A DNA stretch of 64,000 bases from Acidianus brierleyi (GTDB lineage: Archaea; Thermoproteota; Thermoprotei_A; Sulfolobales; Sulfolobaceae). Numbering within the stretch: position 1 is the first letter of the stretch; each line of letters opens with the position of its first letter. Shown in pieces: positions 1 to 9,160 of this stretch. The notes beneath the pieces are model-generated. The model searched no databases, was not told the DNA's origin, and saw only the letters and a program-made list of their open reading frames with translations. The translations under genes were made by a program, and so were the position numbers. The DNA is taken from the NCBI RefSeq assembly GCF_003201835.2, contig NZ_CP029289.2, positions 2,116,501 to 2,180,500 of the forward strand, in the 5' to 3' direction.

Positions 1-53
1 AAAGTCAAAACGCAAAATGATAAAAGTCCTCTAGCTAAGTGTATATAGGGATT

Positions 54-1379
54 ATGAAATACACAGAAGCTGCACCTAGACTTTTTATGAATACAGGAAC
101 TAAATTTCCTAGAAAAATTATATGGTCCATGGGTCTAGTAAAATTAGCTTGTGCTAGAGTTAATACCAGTTTAGGATATTTAGATAAAGAAATAGGCGAT
201 GCTATAGAAAAGGCATCTTGGGAAGTTATGGATGGTCTACATGATAGTAAAGTAATTCTTGATGTTTTTCAAACTGGTTCTGGAACTGGACTTAATATGA
301 ATATAAACGAAATTATAGCTGAAAGAGCATCGGAGCTTTCTGGAAAAAAGATTCATCCTAACGACCATGTTAATTTAGGTCAGTCCTCTAATGATACCGT
401 TCCGACTGCAATAAGAGTTGCAGCGGTTGCTAATGCAGTAGAAAAAGTTGTTCCAGCCTTAGAAAATATGGTATCTGTGTTAAATAGAAAGAGTGAAGAA
501 TATAACAATGTTATAAAGTCAGGACGTACTCATTTGAGGGATGCATTGCCTATAACTTTAGGTCAAGAGCTATCAGCATATCATGATGCTTTTTCTCATG
601 AGATAGAAGAGATAAGAAGTATTTTAGAGTATGTTAAGGAGTTACCTATTGGTGGTAGCGCAGTTGGTACTGGATTAAATGCAGATCCAAGATTTCAAGA
701 GATGGTTATACAAGAGATAAATAAGATAACTGCATATGGATTTAAGCCAGCAAATAAATTCCGAGCTATGAGGTTTCTTACTGATCTTCTTCTACTTAGT
801 GGGAATATTAGAAATATCGCAGTTGAATTATATAGAGTAGGACAAGATTTTAGATTAATGTTTTCTGGTCCTTTTACCTCTATAGGTGAGATAGATTTAC
901 CTACGCAGGAAGAGATAGCTGGAAGTAGTATAATGCCAGGGAAGACAAATCCAGTGACAGTAGAAGCTTCACTGTTAGTTTCTGCACAAGTTGTTGGACT
1001 AGATCACGCAAATCAATTTGCTTCAATGTTAGGAGAATTTGAGTTAGCTATGGGTGTTCCGTTAATAGGATATAATATAGTTACAGAAGAAGACCTTATA
1101 TCTGAAGCATTAAATAAGTTCTCAAATCTTGTTATTGAAGGAATGAAACCTAATGTTGAAAAAATGAGAAAATATGCTGAAAGTAGTCCTTCCTTAATTA
1201 CTGTAATTTCTCCAGTAGTTGGTTATGATAAAGCTTCGCAAATAGGCAAGATGCTTAATAAAGGAATGTCTATAAGGGAAGCATTAAAAGAATTAGGTTT
1301 TAGCGACAATGATATTAATAAAATTCTTAAGTTAGACGAACTAGTTAAACCTGGTATTCATGCAAAGAAAGAGGGTTAA
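54..1379 (+). CDS. fumC: Class II fumarate hydratase (fumarase)
   Basis: This enzyme interconverts fumarate and L-malate in the citric acid cycle in the cytoplasm. The 441-residue protein shows the fumarase/aspartase signatures: TGSGTGLNMNINE near residue 74, NLGQSSNDTVPTA near 106, SGRTHLRDALP near 155, and the mobile-loop signature GSSIMPGKTNPV near 298. The length is close to the usual 440-470 residues. A GTG at 39 is also in frame, but the ATG at 54 is preferred because it starts MKYTEAAPRLF, the beginning I recall for Sulfolobales fumarases. The next gene begins four bases after the stop, suggesting co-transcription. Aconitase lies about 20 kb away. Argininosuccinate lyase and aspartase share the fold, but the SSxMPxKxN loop and overall match fit fumarase best. 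Confidence 0.95.
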   Translation: MKYTEAAPRLFMNTGTKFPRKIIWSMGLVKLACARVNTSLGYLDKEIGDAIEKASWEVMDGLHDSKVILDVFQTGSGTGLNMNINEIIAERASELSGKKIHPNDHVNLGQSSNDTVPTAIRVAAVANAVEKVVPALENMVSVLNRKSEEYNNVIKSGRTHLRDALPITLGQELSAYHDAFSHEIEEIRSILEYVKELPIGGSAVGTGLNADPRFQEMVIQEINKITAYGFKPANKFRAMRFLTDLLLLSGNIRNIAVELYRVGQDFRLMFSGPFTSIGEIDLPTQEEIAGSSIMPGKTNPVTVEASLLVSAQVVGLDHANQFASMLGEFELAMGVPLIGYNIVTEEDLISEALNKFSNLVIEGMKPNVEKMRKYAESSPSLITVISPVVGYDKASQIGKMLNKGMSIREALKELGFSDNDINKILKLDELVKPGIHAKKEG

Positions 1380-1382
1380 ACT

Positions 1383-1739
1383 ATGAGCTGGAAAATAACC
1401 AATTCGAAAGTGGACGCTAAATTAGACGTTAAATGTCTTATAGATGATATAGCTAACTCTCCAAAAATTAAAGAAATATGTGAAAGGAATGGTATTAGTA
1501 CTGGGCATGCCAGTGAAATACATAGGTTAGTAAGTGATGTCATTATCAAGATCTTTAAAGAGAAAAGAATGAAACCTTCAGATATTCTCTTAAAATATTC
1601 TAAGTTGGCTGACGAGAAAACTCTAAAAGAATTGATTATAGAGATAGTCAAGGCAGCTAATAGTGTCGGTGAAATAAGTTATAAGGTAGGTAATTCTAGC
1701 CTCGAAGAAGAATTCTCCAAATTAGAATCTAGCCTGTAA
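1383..1739 (+). CDS. Conserved hypothetical protein, downstream of fumarase
   Basis: I do not recognise a family for this 118-residue protein. It looks soluble and mostly helical, with charged Lys/Glu-rich segments and no signal peptide or membrane segment. Two cysteines occur near residues 19 and 34 but form no metal motif. It begins with ATG four bases after the fumarase stop, so the two are probably one transcript. Its last 11 bases overlap the 3' end of the convergent MBL-fold gene. The helical make-up with a segment like GISTGHASEIHRLV could suggest a small adaptor or nucleic-acid-binding role, but nothing decisive is visible. Confidence 0.7.
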   Translation: MSWKITNSKVDAKLDVKCLIDDIANSPKIKEICERNGISTGHASEIHRLVSDVIIKIFKEKRMKPSDILLKYSKLADEKTLKELIIEIVKAANSVGEISYKVGNSSLEEEFSKLESSL

Positions 1740-2511
1740 AAACCACGCCTTTTTCTGTAACTTTTATATCTTTGCTTATTTGAACTAAGATTGATTTAGC
1801 TACAATTTCATTAAGGAAAACGTTAGCTGGTTCCAACTTATTTGATATCTTTACTACAACTTCTTCTGCAGTCATTTCATTCCCTTGTATTGCGTTCTTA
1901 ATTTTTTCAACTAATTTATTATTATAATCTAGGTTAAAATTGAGAAGATCTTCGACTTTTCTTTTATCAGTATATACTGGACCATGAGAAACGAAAACGT
2001 AGTCAACACTTTTTATCAATTCTTTTAATTTTTCTAAGCTTTCCATAGCCTTCCAGAAATCAGTATAAAAAGGAAAAACAAAAGATTCTAGGACTCTTTG
2101 TCCAAAAAATGCATCACCGCAATAAAGTACGTTATCGATCAAAAAAGCCGAATGTCCTGGAGTATGGCCTGGTAACTTTATAACTTCGACTTCAGGATCT
2201 GAAAAATTCTCATTTAAATTATCCTTTATTAAGTCGTAAATGAATAGCTTAGAATCAGGAGAACTAAATCCATACGTCATTGCCCTCCTTCCTATAATGT
2301 TTAATGTCCAAAAATCTTCCTTAGGAATAAATTTCTTTTCAGATTTTTTGAATAATCCAGCTATATGATCCATGTGTCCATGTGTAGCCAACTGTATTTC
2401 TGAATTAATATTTAAAGAAGCGTTTTTACCTCCTTGATCTATTACTATTCTTCCATCATAAACTAGAGTATTTGGACTTCCATTTATAATCTCAATTTTT
2501 CCAAGTTTCAT
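1729..2511 (-). CDS. MBL-fold metallo-hydrolase
   Basis: This is a 260-residue metallo-beta-lactamase-fold hydrolase, probably a cytoplasmic thioesterase- or glyoxalase-II-like enzyme. The metal-binding motif HxHxDH is clear as THGHMDH (H44, H46, D48, H49). It is followed by the GHTPGHS segment (H116, H120), the CGDAFF segment with the bridging Asp133, and a late HGPVY histidine near residue 176. About 60 C-terminal residues follow the catalytic core and may hold a small helical or winged-helix-like tail. The substrate cannot be assigned: members of this fold cleave thioesters, lactones, phosphodiesters or sulfur species. The convergent neighbour overlaps its end by 11 bases. Confidence 0.88.
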   Translation of the reverse strand: MKLGKIEIINGSPNTLVYDGRIVIDQGGKNASLNINSEIQLATHGHMDHIAGLFKKSEKKFIPKEDFWTLNIIGRRAMTYGFSSPDSKLFIYDLIKDNLNENFSDPEVEVIKLPGHTPGHSAFLIDNVLYCGDAFFGQRVLESFVFPFYTDFWKAMESLEKLKELIKSVDYVFVSHGPVYTDKRKVEDLLNFNLDYNNKLVEKIKNAIQGNEMTAEEVVVKISNKLEPANVFLNEIVAKSILVQISKDIKVTEKGVVFTG

Positions 2512-2581
2512 ATAGGATAGAAGTTAAATATAGTTAAAAAAGAGTTTTGATTTGAATAAAATATTTTGATTTTGAACAAAA

Positions 2582-4168
2582 TCATTTCTCTTTATTCGTT
2601 TTATTTTTAGCTTCTAATAGTTCTTCCTCAACTATGTTAACTCTCCTACCTGCATTCTTTAGAACTTGTGGTTTAGACTTTTTGATCCAATATGCATATA
2701 CTGATGCTCCTGCTAGATATAGTGCTCCTGTAGCTACTGCTTCGGTTACTGGAAATACTGGAGGTATGATAGATTCATAAAGTACGAATGCAAATATCGC
2801 TGTAGCTATTCCTGGTAATACATAATGTTCTATTGGATGTATGATCTTATGGAATCCAAAATGTTTCTCCTTTAATCTTCCAAACAATGTCATTACAGAA
2901 GTATTCATCATTACATGTGCTACTACTAATCCGACTAACGCTATTGTTGTCAGATAATCAAATGCGTTTTCCAAAGCGTTAATTATTGCGCTTGATGTCG
3001 CAGGTAATGTGAGCATTTGAATTGGCGATATACCAGAGAAATATCCTATTATAAATCCAGCTAATATAGAGATAACTGATGATGAAATCGCAATAAATGC
3101 TAGCGCCTTAGTAGGAGTTATCCATTTTGGATGGACATATGCAAAGAATTTAGGTATTATACCATCTCTCGCCATTGCAAAGTATACTCTTCCAGCGTTA
3201 GACTGCATTGCAACGCTATCTGAAAACGCTGAATTAAACGCAAATAGAGCTAATAGTAATCCTCCTGCTAAACCCATATATTCTGCATAAACAACAATTC
3301 CAGGAATTCCATTACTAGCAAAGCTCACCATATTATCTACTCCCCAACCTACAGTTAATGAATAAGATACTTCTGTTAGTACTATTCCAACTACTAGAAC
3401 TCCAAAGACTAGAGCTTTAGTTATTTGTTTACTACTTTTAGCTTCTTCTCCAAGTGGAGCGGATCCTCCATATCCTATGAAGCTAGTTATTCCGAATACC
3501 ATTCCTAAACCTAATGCTGCTATTGGTCCTCCTACACTTGTAAATTTTGATCCATATACTGAATTCCATGCAAAAGGATTAAATACCTGGATTGTATTAT
3601 CTGGAGCTTTCAATATTATAATCAAACTAGTTATTGCTAAAAACGCTACTTCAGTTAATGCAGCATATCTAATATACTTCATTTGTGGTCTTATACCTAG
3701 CATCGAAAGTACTATAGGCACAACAATGAATGTTATTATAAATGGTATCCATATCCAGCCTGGTAAGCTGATTCCCCAGAAGTAATTTAATACTCCAGGT
3801 AAAACTACACCGGCTACATAGATGGGTATAGCTGATGTACTGACTACCTGGTATAAGACGTAAATTAAACCTACTACTATTGCAGGAGTAGGACCAAAAG
3901 CTGTAGCAACATATCCATAGTACCCACCAGCACTAGCATGTCTCTTAGATAAATGATAAAGAGTATTCACTTCTAAGTACATCGTAGCCATAGCTAAAAG
4001 AAAGGCTAACGGTGTTAATACAAAAGCGAAAGCAGCTGCAGACGTTATAAAAGCTACAGTATCGCAAGCAGGGGCCATAGCAGCTATTTCTTGACCTATT
4101 GCTTCTAAAGTTCCAACGACTCCTCTTCTTAATCTAGGTACAGTAACTGAACTTTTCTCGTTACTCAT
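2582..4168 (-). CDS. APC-family amino acid permease
   Basis: This 528-residue integral membrane protein has about twelve to fourteen hydrophobic segments and belongs to the amino acid-polyamine-organocation superfamily. The N-terminal part carries the expected helix-1 region with small residues (QEIAAMAPACDTVAF) after an LRRGVVGT stretch. A GYGGSAPLGEEAK segment near residue 235 matches the conserved helix-6 region. A charged C-terminal tail (KNKTNKEK) should be cytoplasmic. It probably imports amino acids or other amines by proton symport; the substrate is not readable. It is transcribed alone, and the 128-base upstream region to the MFS gene is AT-rich with possible promoter elements. Confidence 0.9.
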   Translation of the reverse strand: MSNEKSSVTVPRLRRGVVGTLEAIGQEIAAMAPACDTVAFITSAAAFAFVLTPLAFLLAMATMYLEVNTLYHLSKRHASAGGYYGYVATAFGPTPAIVVGLIYVLYQVVSTSAIPIYVAGVVLPGVLNYFWGISLPGWIWIPFIITFIVVPIVLSMLGIRPQMKYIRYAALTEVAFLAITSLIIILKAPDNTIQVFNPFAWNSVYGSKFTSVGGPIAALGLGMVFGITSFIGYGGSAPLGEEAKSSKQITKALVFGVLVVGIVLTEVSYSLTVGWGVDNMVSFASNGIPGIVVYAEYMGLAGGLLLALFAFNSAFSDSVAMQSNAGRVYFAMARDGIIPKFFAYVHPKWITPTKALAFIAISSSVISILAGFIIGYFSGISPIQMLTLPATSSAIINALENAFDYLTTIALVGLVVAHVMMNTSVMTLFGRLKEKHFGFHKIIHPIEHYVLPGIATAIFAFVLYESIIPPVFPVTEAVATGALYLAGASVYAYWIKKSKPQVLKNAGRRVNIVEEELLEAKNKTNKEK

Positions 4169-4296
4169 AAATTGTCACTCATAAATTAGGGGAACCCAAA
4201 TAGTATATAAATCTTTCTGTCAAACGAGGTTAAAAAAGCTAAGTATAGTATTTTTTGCAATATGTAACTATTTCGTAATAATCAATATATACGATA

Positions 4297-5304
4297 TTAA
4301 GTTTTATTAATTCTAATAAATAGAATTATAGAGAGTATTATTGAAATTAAACTAGAAAACTCAATGGCAATGGTTATATTTCTTATTATTGATGTAATAG
4401 CATAGCCTATTGTCCAACCTAGCGATTGCGTAAAATTTATTGAAGCAAAATCTTCTACAGACCTAGAGTTAGAAAATATTTCTAATGTAACAGGAATGAT
4501 GACTTCCCAAAATCCGTAAAAAATTGCGAAATAAGGAGATATTATACTTAATCCTTCAATGGAAAACAAAAGAATGGAAAGCGGTAGGAGTTTCTTTGTA
4601 AAGAAGAAGGACGATACTATAGAGAACATCATTCCGATGAATTCTGCTATAGATGCCAATATTCCTATTTCTGTATCTGAAAAGGAGAATAATAGTTTTA
4701 TTTCTAGGAAAATAAACTCCATAGAAATTGCTATTGGTATTATAATGAGTAATATTATTGGTGATATTCTAATTTTTGAATTTCCTCCTTTTACATTATT
4801 TTCTTTTAATATTGGAAAAACGGAAAATAGCACAAATAATCCTGAAATAAGGAATAGTATTTTATATCCGAAATAGCTAGCTATAATACCTCCTAAGAAA
4901 GGAGAAATTATTGATGGAGAGACCGATATTCCCCATATTCTCTCTATAGTACCGTCTCCTATTGATTTAAAAACTACATAATAGCTAGGTAAAGAAAAAT
5001 AGAAAAAGTAATACGTAGTTAAGGACGCTATAGCCTCATATATATTTCTTGAGAATCCTAATAAGAATAGTCCTAAACTAGAAATTATCATACCTATTAT
5101 TATAGTTTTTGTAGATCCAATTTTCTTGTGTGAAATCATTCCTAAAATTGGGAAAGGCAATGAAGATAATTGACTAATGAAATATATTTCTGGAATGCTT
5201 GAAGGAGAAGTAATTTTTGCAAGGAAAATAGACAAGAATGGTAAATATAAGTAAAATCCTATTCCCCACAGCAACCAACTAACGGTAAATGCTAAACCTC
5301 TCAT
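4297..5304 (-). CDS. MFS transporter (short)
   Basis: This 335-residue protein is almost entirely hydrophobic, with roughly ten to eleven membrane segments, and has the two-halves pattern of the major facilitator superfamily. A short charged loop after the second helix (MISHKKIGSTKTI) resembles the family's loop-2/3 motif. It is shorter than the usual 380-420 residues for a 12-helix carrier, so it may be a reduced member. The substrate is unknown. The gene stands alone; the next minus-strand gene upstream is separated from it by a small plus-strand gene. Two other MFS genes occur in the window at 31055 and 48168. Confidence 0.82.
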   Translation of the reverse strand: MRGLAFTVSWLLWGIGFYLYLPFLSIFLAKITSPSSIPEIYFISQLSSLPFPILGMISHKKIGSTKTIIIGMIISSLGLFLLGFSRNIYEAIASLTTYYFFYFSLPSYYVVFKSIGDGTIERIWGISVSPSIISPFLGGIIASYFGYKILFLISGLFVLFSVFPILKENNVKGGNSKIRISPIILLIIIPIAISMEFIFLEIKLLFSFSDTEIGILASIAEFIGMMFSIVSSFFFTKKLLPLSILLFSIEGLSIISPYFAIFYGFWEVIIPVTLEIFSNSRSVEDFASINFTQSLGWTIGYAITSIIRNITIAIEFSSLISIILSIILFIRINKT

Positions 5305-5430
5305 TTCTTTTAAGTTGATATTTTCTTCCTTTAAAGTAAACCCAAATTTTTATATATTAAGGTAACCCTAAATATAACTATAAAGTTCAGGAATAACTGT
5401 GAAAAATAATTAAATAATGGTGAATGTGAG

Positions 5431-5709
5431 ATGTTTGTTAATTACAATATAGGAAATATTTTAGAGACCTCGGTTTTAAACGTAAGATATTTGCGTAATA
5501 TAAATAGATTATCTAAATATAAAAGAAAGCAGTTAGAAAATAAGCTGATTTTGCTAGAAAAGATAGAAGGTTTAATTCCATTAGTTGTAATTAAGGATGA
5601 ACCTATGATTTTTGTTATTAACTGTAAGGAAAAAAGATCAGATATTATATGTATGGATAGTTTAACAAATACTCAAACAAATAAAATATTCAAAAGTTTA
5701 AATCTCTAA
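5431..5709 (+). CDS. Small hypothetical protein (92 aa)
   Basis: I do not recognise this 92-residue protein. It is basic in the middle (a Lys/Arg-rich stretch around residues 25-38) and more hydrophobic later (LIPLVVIKDEPMIFVINC). The ATG at 5431 follows a GGTGA sequence 9-13 bases upstream, an acceptable ribosome-binding site. It overlaps the 3' end of the convergent DUF3834-like gene by 12 bases. Codon use looks like its neighbours, but it is a lone short gene and could be spurious. Confidence 0.5.
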   Translation: MFVNYNIGNILETSVLNVRYLRNINRLSKYKRKQLENKLILLEKIEGLIPLVVIKDEPMIFVINCKEKRSDIICMDSLTNTQTNKIFKSLNL

Positions 5710-6384
5710 TTTATTTATTTCTGGCAAAACTTTTGAATATATTTGAATACTTTTGTTTAATTCATTTTTATTCAACGTTAATCTATGTCTATAAATCCCT
5801 ATTATTTTTTCCATTACGTTTACGGAATAATATTTTGACAATTGAGAAATTATTCTAGCGGAATTTTTAGGATCTTCTTTGATAATATTTATTCCTTCTT
5901 TATATGCTTTTAGAACGTTATCAATTTCTTTTGAATTAGAATATATCATACATGATGCTGCTCTTGCGTTTAATTTTCCAACTTCTTCTTCAAAACTCTC
6001 TCCTATTTTAACTTCTATTCCTACTAAGGCTAAATTGCCTTTTTCTGCTTCATTTAGAGCATTCTCTGCAGTAGTGTTTATAACTTCCTTATTAGTCAAT
6101 ATAGCAAGTAATCTAGCATTATAGTCTGCTAAAGTTCCTTTTCTTATTGTAAATATTTTGTTAGAATTTTTATTCCCTATTAATGAGTACATGTCTATGA
6201 ATACTCCTGCTACTAACTTATAATTCAAGTTAAGTTTAGGTAAGTTAGTAATAGAATCTAGTATTACATCTCCTATCTCTTGGGTCTCACAGGAGTTTTT
6301 TATCTCAAAGTCTAATTTACCATTTTCTTTTGCTACGAGTGTAGGAAAAGATACTGGTCCAGCAAATGGTGCAGTTACGAGCAT
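5698..6384 (-). CDS. Conserved crenarchaeal protein, DUF3834-like
   Basis: This 228-residue protein resembles the Sulfolobales family I know as DUF3834, distantly like periplasmic-binding-protein folds of the ThiY/SsuA type. The N-terminus (MLVTAPFAGPVSFPTLVAKENGK) and the segment with IRKGTLADYNARLLAIL fit such a two-lobed fold. No signal peptide or membrane anchor is seen, so it would be cytoplasmic. Its ligand is unknown, and the family name comes from memory of the sequence pattern, so it is tentative. It lies 29 bases downstream of the DUF123 gene on the same strand and may be co-transcribed with it. Confidence 0.7.
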   Translation of the reverse strand: MLVTAPFAGPVSFPTLVAKENGKLDFEIKNSCETQEIGDVILDSITNLPKLNLNYKLVAGVFIDMYSLIGNKNSNKIFTIRKGTLADYNARLLAILTNKEVINTTAENALNEAEKGNLALVGIEVKIGESFEEEVGKLNARAASCMIYSNSKEIDNVLKAYKEGINIIKEDPKNSARIISQLSKYYSVNVMEKIIGIYRHRLTLNKNELNKSIQIYSKVLPEINKLEI

Positions 6385-6413
6385 AGAGTTAAATTGTATT
6401 CATCGATTATAAA

Positions 6414-6773
6414 CTATAATTTTAGTGTTGTAATAGCTGATATTATATTAATCTTAAATAAATGACTTTTATTTCTTTTATCGTCTGCAGATCCAAATCC
6501 GTGTATTGATGGAAAATTAGAGAATTTTGATGCTATTTCCTTTTCTTCCATATTTAACACTAGAACTGCAATGGGGGTACAAATATCTGATAAGTAATCT
6601 ATATGCCAATGAAAATTTTCCTTCTCTTTCCTCATATGTCTAGATATTCTTTTATCACAGTAATTACCACAAGAACCTACGTAAGCGTAATTTCCATCAT
6701 CTATAATGAATTCTTTTCCTTTAGTTTTTATTTTGCCCTTTTTACAATTTAAAAAAACTATGTATCCTTTCAT
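6414..6773 (-). CDS. DUF123 / GIY-YIG-like nuclease-fold protein
   Basis: The 119-residue protein matches the archaeal DUF123 family, small stand-alone proteins related to GIY-YIG nucleases and also found fused to endonuclease III. Features seen are the start MKGYIVFLNCKKGKIKTKGK, the GNYAYVGSCGN segment (the GIY-YIG-like strand and turn near residues 27-37), RISRHMRKEKENFHWHIDYL near 43-62, and a late HGFGSADD near 90-97. The conserved Arg/His residues are compatible with catalysis on nucleic acid, but the cellular role is not established. It is probably the first gene of a two-gene unit with the DUF3834-like gene. Confidence 0.85.
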   Translation of the reverse strand: MKGYIVFLNCKKGKIKTKGKEFIIDDGNYAYVGSCGNYCDKRISRHMRKEKENFHWHIDYLSDICTPIAVLVLNMEEKEIASKFSNFPSIHGFGSADDKRNKSHLFKINIISAITTLKL

Positions 6774-6905
6774 TAAAAGATATAGATTATTCTTCTATAT
6801 AAGTCGATAACTTGGGTAATTTTAAAATGTTTAGGAATATATTTCAACTAAAATATAGGAAAATTTTTTAGTATAGTTTTTATGATAAGTTAAATAAGTG
6901 ATAAT

Positions 6906-7349
6906 ATGGTAGTTGAATCGAATTGTGAAATACCGGAAGATCTTCTCTATTATATAGAAGGTAAAAATACTGTTTGGGCAAAACAAGACGGAGATTTATT
7001 AATAGTTGGTATAACAGACGTAGCTCAAACAATGGCAGGAAAAATTGTAAAGGTGAGAATAAAGAAAAAAGGGATAAAGGTAGAGAAAGGAAAACCAGTA
7101 GCTACAATGGAAAGTGGTAAGTGGGCCGGTCCAGTTCCTGCTCCAGTTTCTGGAGAGATAGTAGAATCAAATACCGAGGCAGAAAAGAATCCAGTTTTAA
7201 TAAATCAAGATCCTTACGGGAAAGGATGGCTTGTAAAAATGAAACCTTCTAATCCAGAAGACTTAAAACAGTTATTCGCAGGTGCGCAAGCAGTACAAAA
7301 ATTAAAGGATCTAATAGCTAGCGAGAAGATCTCATGTAAGAGGCTTTAA
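6906..7349 (+). CDS. gcvH: GcvH-type lipoyl carrier protein
   Basis: This 147-residue protein has the lipoyl fold of glycine cleavage H proteins, which carry an aminomethyl or other group on a lipoyl-lysine. The modified lysine is most likely K72 in the turn TMESGKWAGPVPAP. The PVSGEIVESN and NQDPYGKGWLVKM segments further on are typical H-protein strands. The lysine context ESGKWAG differs from the usual ExxKAxS. No gcvT or gcvP gene lies nearby. A lipoate-ligase-like gene starts one base after the stop, strongly suggesting that the ligase modifies this carrier. It could serve the glycine cleavage system or another lipoate-dependent pathway such as sulfur oxidation; sequence alone does not decide. 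Confidence 0.9.
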   Translation: MVVESNCEIPEDLLYYIEGKNTVWAKQDGDLLIVGITDVAQTMAGKIVKVRIKKKGIKVEKGKPVATMESGKWAGPVPAPVSGEIVESNTEAEKNPVLINQDPYGKGWLVKMKPSNPEDLKQLFAGAQAVQKLKDLIASEKISCKRL

Positions 7350-7350
7350 A

Positions 7351-8445
7351 ATGAGCTGGCGTTTTTCAGAATTACCTCCCCAAGACGGATATCATATGGT
7401 GACTTCTTTCGTATCAGTCGCAGATTATGTAAGTAGGGGAGGTAAAAATACATTGATGCTTTTTTATTCTAAAGAACCGTTTGTAAATGTAGGAGTTCAC
7501 CAAGAGGTATGGTTAGAAGTAGATTTAGATTACACTAAGTCTCACAATATTCCCGTTGTGAGGAGAGACTTAGGAGGAGGAACAGTAGTTATTACTCCTG
7601 GAGAGCATGATTATTTTCTTGTAATTAATCAGAATGAGGTTCCAGGCGAACCTAGTAAGTTATATTCTAAATATCTTTCTCCAATTGTTGACGTTTTGAA
7701 AGATTATGGTATAAATGCTACGCTTAGAGATCAAGACATTGTAGTAAACGGTAAAAAAATAAGTGGAAACGGTGCAATGACTTATGAAAAGGCCGTAGTT
7801 ATTACAGGGAATATCTTGCTCAGCCTTGATGTGGATCTTATAAGTAAATGCATTAGAGTTCCAAGCGAGAAATTTAGAGACAAGATGGCTAAAGATATGA
7901 GGGATTGGTTAACATCACTAGAGAATGAACTTGGTTATACTCCTTCTAGAGAGGAACTAAATAGAAAAATAAAGGAGAAATATGAGAGTGAACTTGGAAT
8001 AAAATTTGAGAGTTCTCAGCTAACTCCAGAAGAGATAGAACTTTGGAATAAACTTGCAGAGGAAAAAAGAAACGAAGAATGGACATATTATAGAGATAAT
8101 AGGCATCCAGATCTAAGGACTGAAAGATGCGTAAAGATCTCTTCCTCTGTTGCTCTATGTCATCTAGATTATAAAGCTAGAAAATTATTAAGAATAACTA
8201 TTAAAATAGTAAATAAGAAACTTCAAGAAGTTTCAATTTCTGGAGATTTCTTTATAATGTCTCCTAACGGGTTCTTAGATTATTTAGAAGATAAATTAAC
8301 TGGAATTGATCCTAATGAAATTTCTAAAAAAATTGATGAAGTATTTACTGAGAAAAAACCAGTTATATTTGGTTTTACTAAAGAAGATTTAGAAATAGCA
8401 TTTCAGAAAATTATTGAAAAACCAGAAATTCAAGAAGTCATATAG
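7351..8445 (+). CDS. Lipoate-protein ligase A-like enzyme
   Basis: The 364-residue protein belongs to the biotin/lipoate A/B ligase family and should attach lipoate to a carrier lysine using ATP. The lipoate-binding motif RRDLGGGTV is at residues 71-79 and the lysine-containing segment DIVVNGKKISGNG, expected to bind the lipoyl-adenylate, is at 129-141. After the catalytic domain (about 1-245) comes a C-terminal region (about 255-364) that resembles the LplA accessory domain, including SPNGFLDYLEDKLTGIDP. This suggests a complete rather than bipartite ligase. It starts one base after the H-protein gene, so the two form an operon. Its 3' end overlaps the convergent CBS gene by 8 bases. Confidence 0.85.
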   Translation: MSWRFSELPPQDGYHMVTSFVSVADYVSRGGKNTLMLFYSKEPFVNVGVHQEVWLEVDLDYTKSHNIPVVRRDLGGGTVVITPGEHDYFLVINQNEVPGEPSKLYSKYLSPIVDVLKDYGINATLRDQDIVVNGKKISGNGAMTYEKAVVITGNILLSLDVDLISKCIRVPSEKFRDKMAKDMRDWLTSLENELGYTPSREELNRKIKEKYESELGIKFESSQLTPEEIELWNKLAEEKRNEEWTYYRDNRHPDLRTERCVKISSSVALCHLDYKARKLLRITIKIVNKKLQEVSISGDFFIMSPNGFLDYLEDKLTGIDPNEISKKIDEVFTEKKPVIFGFTKEDLEIAFQKIIEKPEIQEVI

Positions 8446-9154
8446 AAAGAACTGCTAATATTTCTCTTTCGCTTACGCTTCCTAACAGGCTTCTGCTATC
8501 AACTACCGGTAAGAGTCCTATATTTTTCTCTGCCATCAGAAATCTAGCAGTTTCTATTGTAGAATCTGGAGTTACTCTATAAACTTCAATTGTCATGAAA
8601 TCTTTGGCTTGAAGGTTCTTCATATTTCTTCCACTAGCTAACGGTCTCGCTATATCTCTAACTGAAAGTATACCTCCAGGTAAATTATCCTTAATAATTA
8701 CTGCGTGTCTTTTGAATTTTTGTTTCATAACTTCAATTATTTCATCTAATGTTGAGTCTGGAGATGCAATTATAGGTGAAATATCCATTATATCTCCAAC
8801 ATTGCCGTTTATATTTACCTTACAGTATCTTATTAAATCTCTCTCTGTTATTATACCTTGTATATTAGTTCCGTCTCCTACTAGTAAAGATCCGACTCCT
8901 TTTGCTGTTACTACTTTGCAAGCTTCTTTTAAATCATCTTCTGGATTAACGAAGATAAGATCTTTGCTAGATATTTCTTCTACTGGCATGTCTGGATTTT
9001 GCCAATTATATACAAGGTCTCTAATAGTAACTATTCCATCTCCTACTACTAGCCTTCTTATGTTATTATATAGCATGATCTTTGCAGCGTCTTTTATTTT
9101 AGTATTAGGATCAGCCTTTATTACGTTCGTACTCATAATTTCCTTTACTTTCAT
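8438..9154 (-). CDS. Protein with four CBS motifs
   Basis: This 238-residue cytoplasmic protein consists of four cystathionine-beta-synthase (CBS) motifs, forming two Bateman modules that usually bind adenosine nucleotides. The repeats start around residues 1 (KVKEIMSTNVIKADPNTKI), 58, 118 and 183 (AKDFMTIEVYRVTPDSTI). Typical ITERDLIRY and VSEREILAV helices follow the repeats. There is no fused catalytic domain, so it is probably a sensor partner of another protein. A 39-codon gene for a twin-CX3C microprotein ends six bases upstream on the same strand, so the two are probably one operon. The 3' end overlaps the ligase gene. Confidence 0.9.
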   Translation of the reverse strand: MKVKEIMSTNVIKADPNTKIKDAAKIMLYNNIRRLVVGDGIVTIRDLVYNWQNPDMPVEEISSKDLIFVNPEDDLKEACKVVTAKGVGSLLVGDGTNIQGIITERDLIRYCKVNINGNVGDIMDISPIIASPDSTLDEIIEVMKQKFKRHAVIIKDNLPGGILSVRDIARPLASGRNMKNLQAKDFMTIEVYRVTPDSTIETARFLMAEKNIGLLPVVDSRSLLGSVSEREILAVLSI

Positions 9155-9160
9155 TTTAAA

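Noticed and set aside
1376..1651. Minus-strand frame opposite the small gene after fumarase
   Set aside because: It is the antisense shadow of the plus-strand gene at 1383, which has a proper operon position.
3477..3785. Plus-strand frame inside the APC permease gene
   Set aside because: Shadow of the membrane-protein gene on the minus strand; hydrophobic codons read backwards give open frames.
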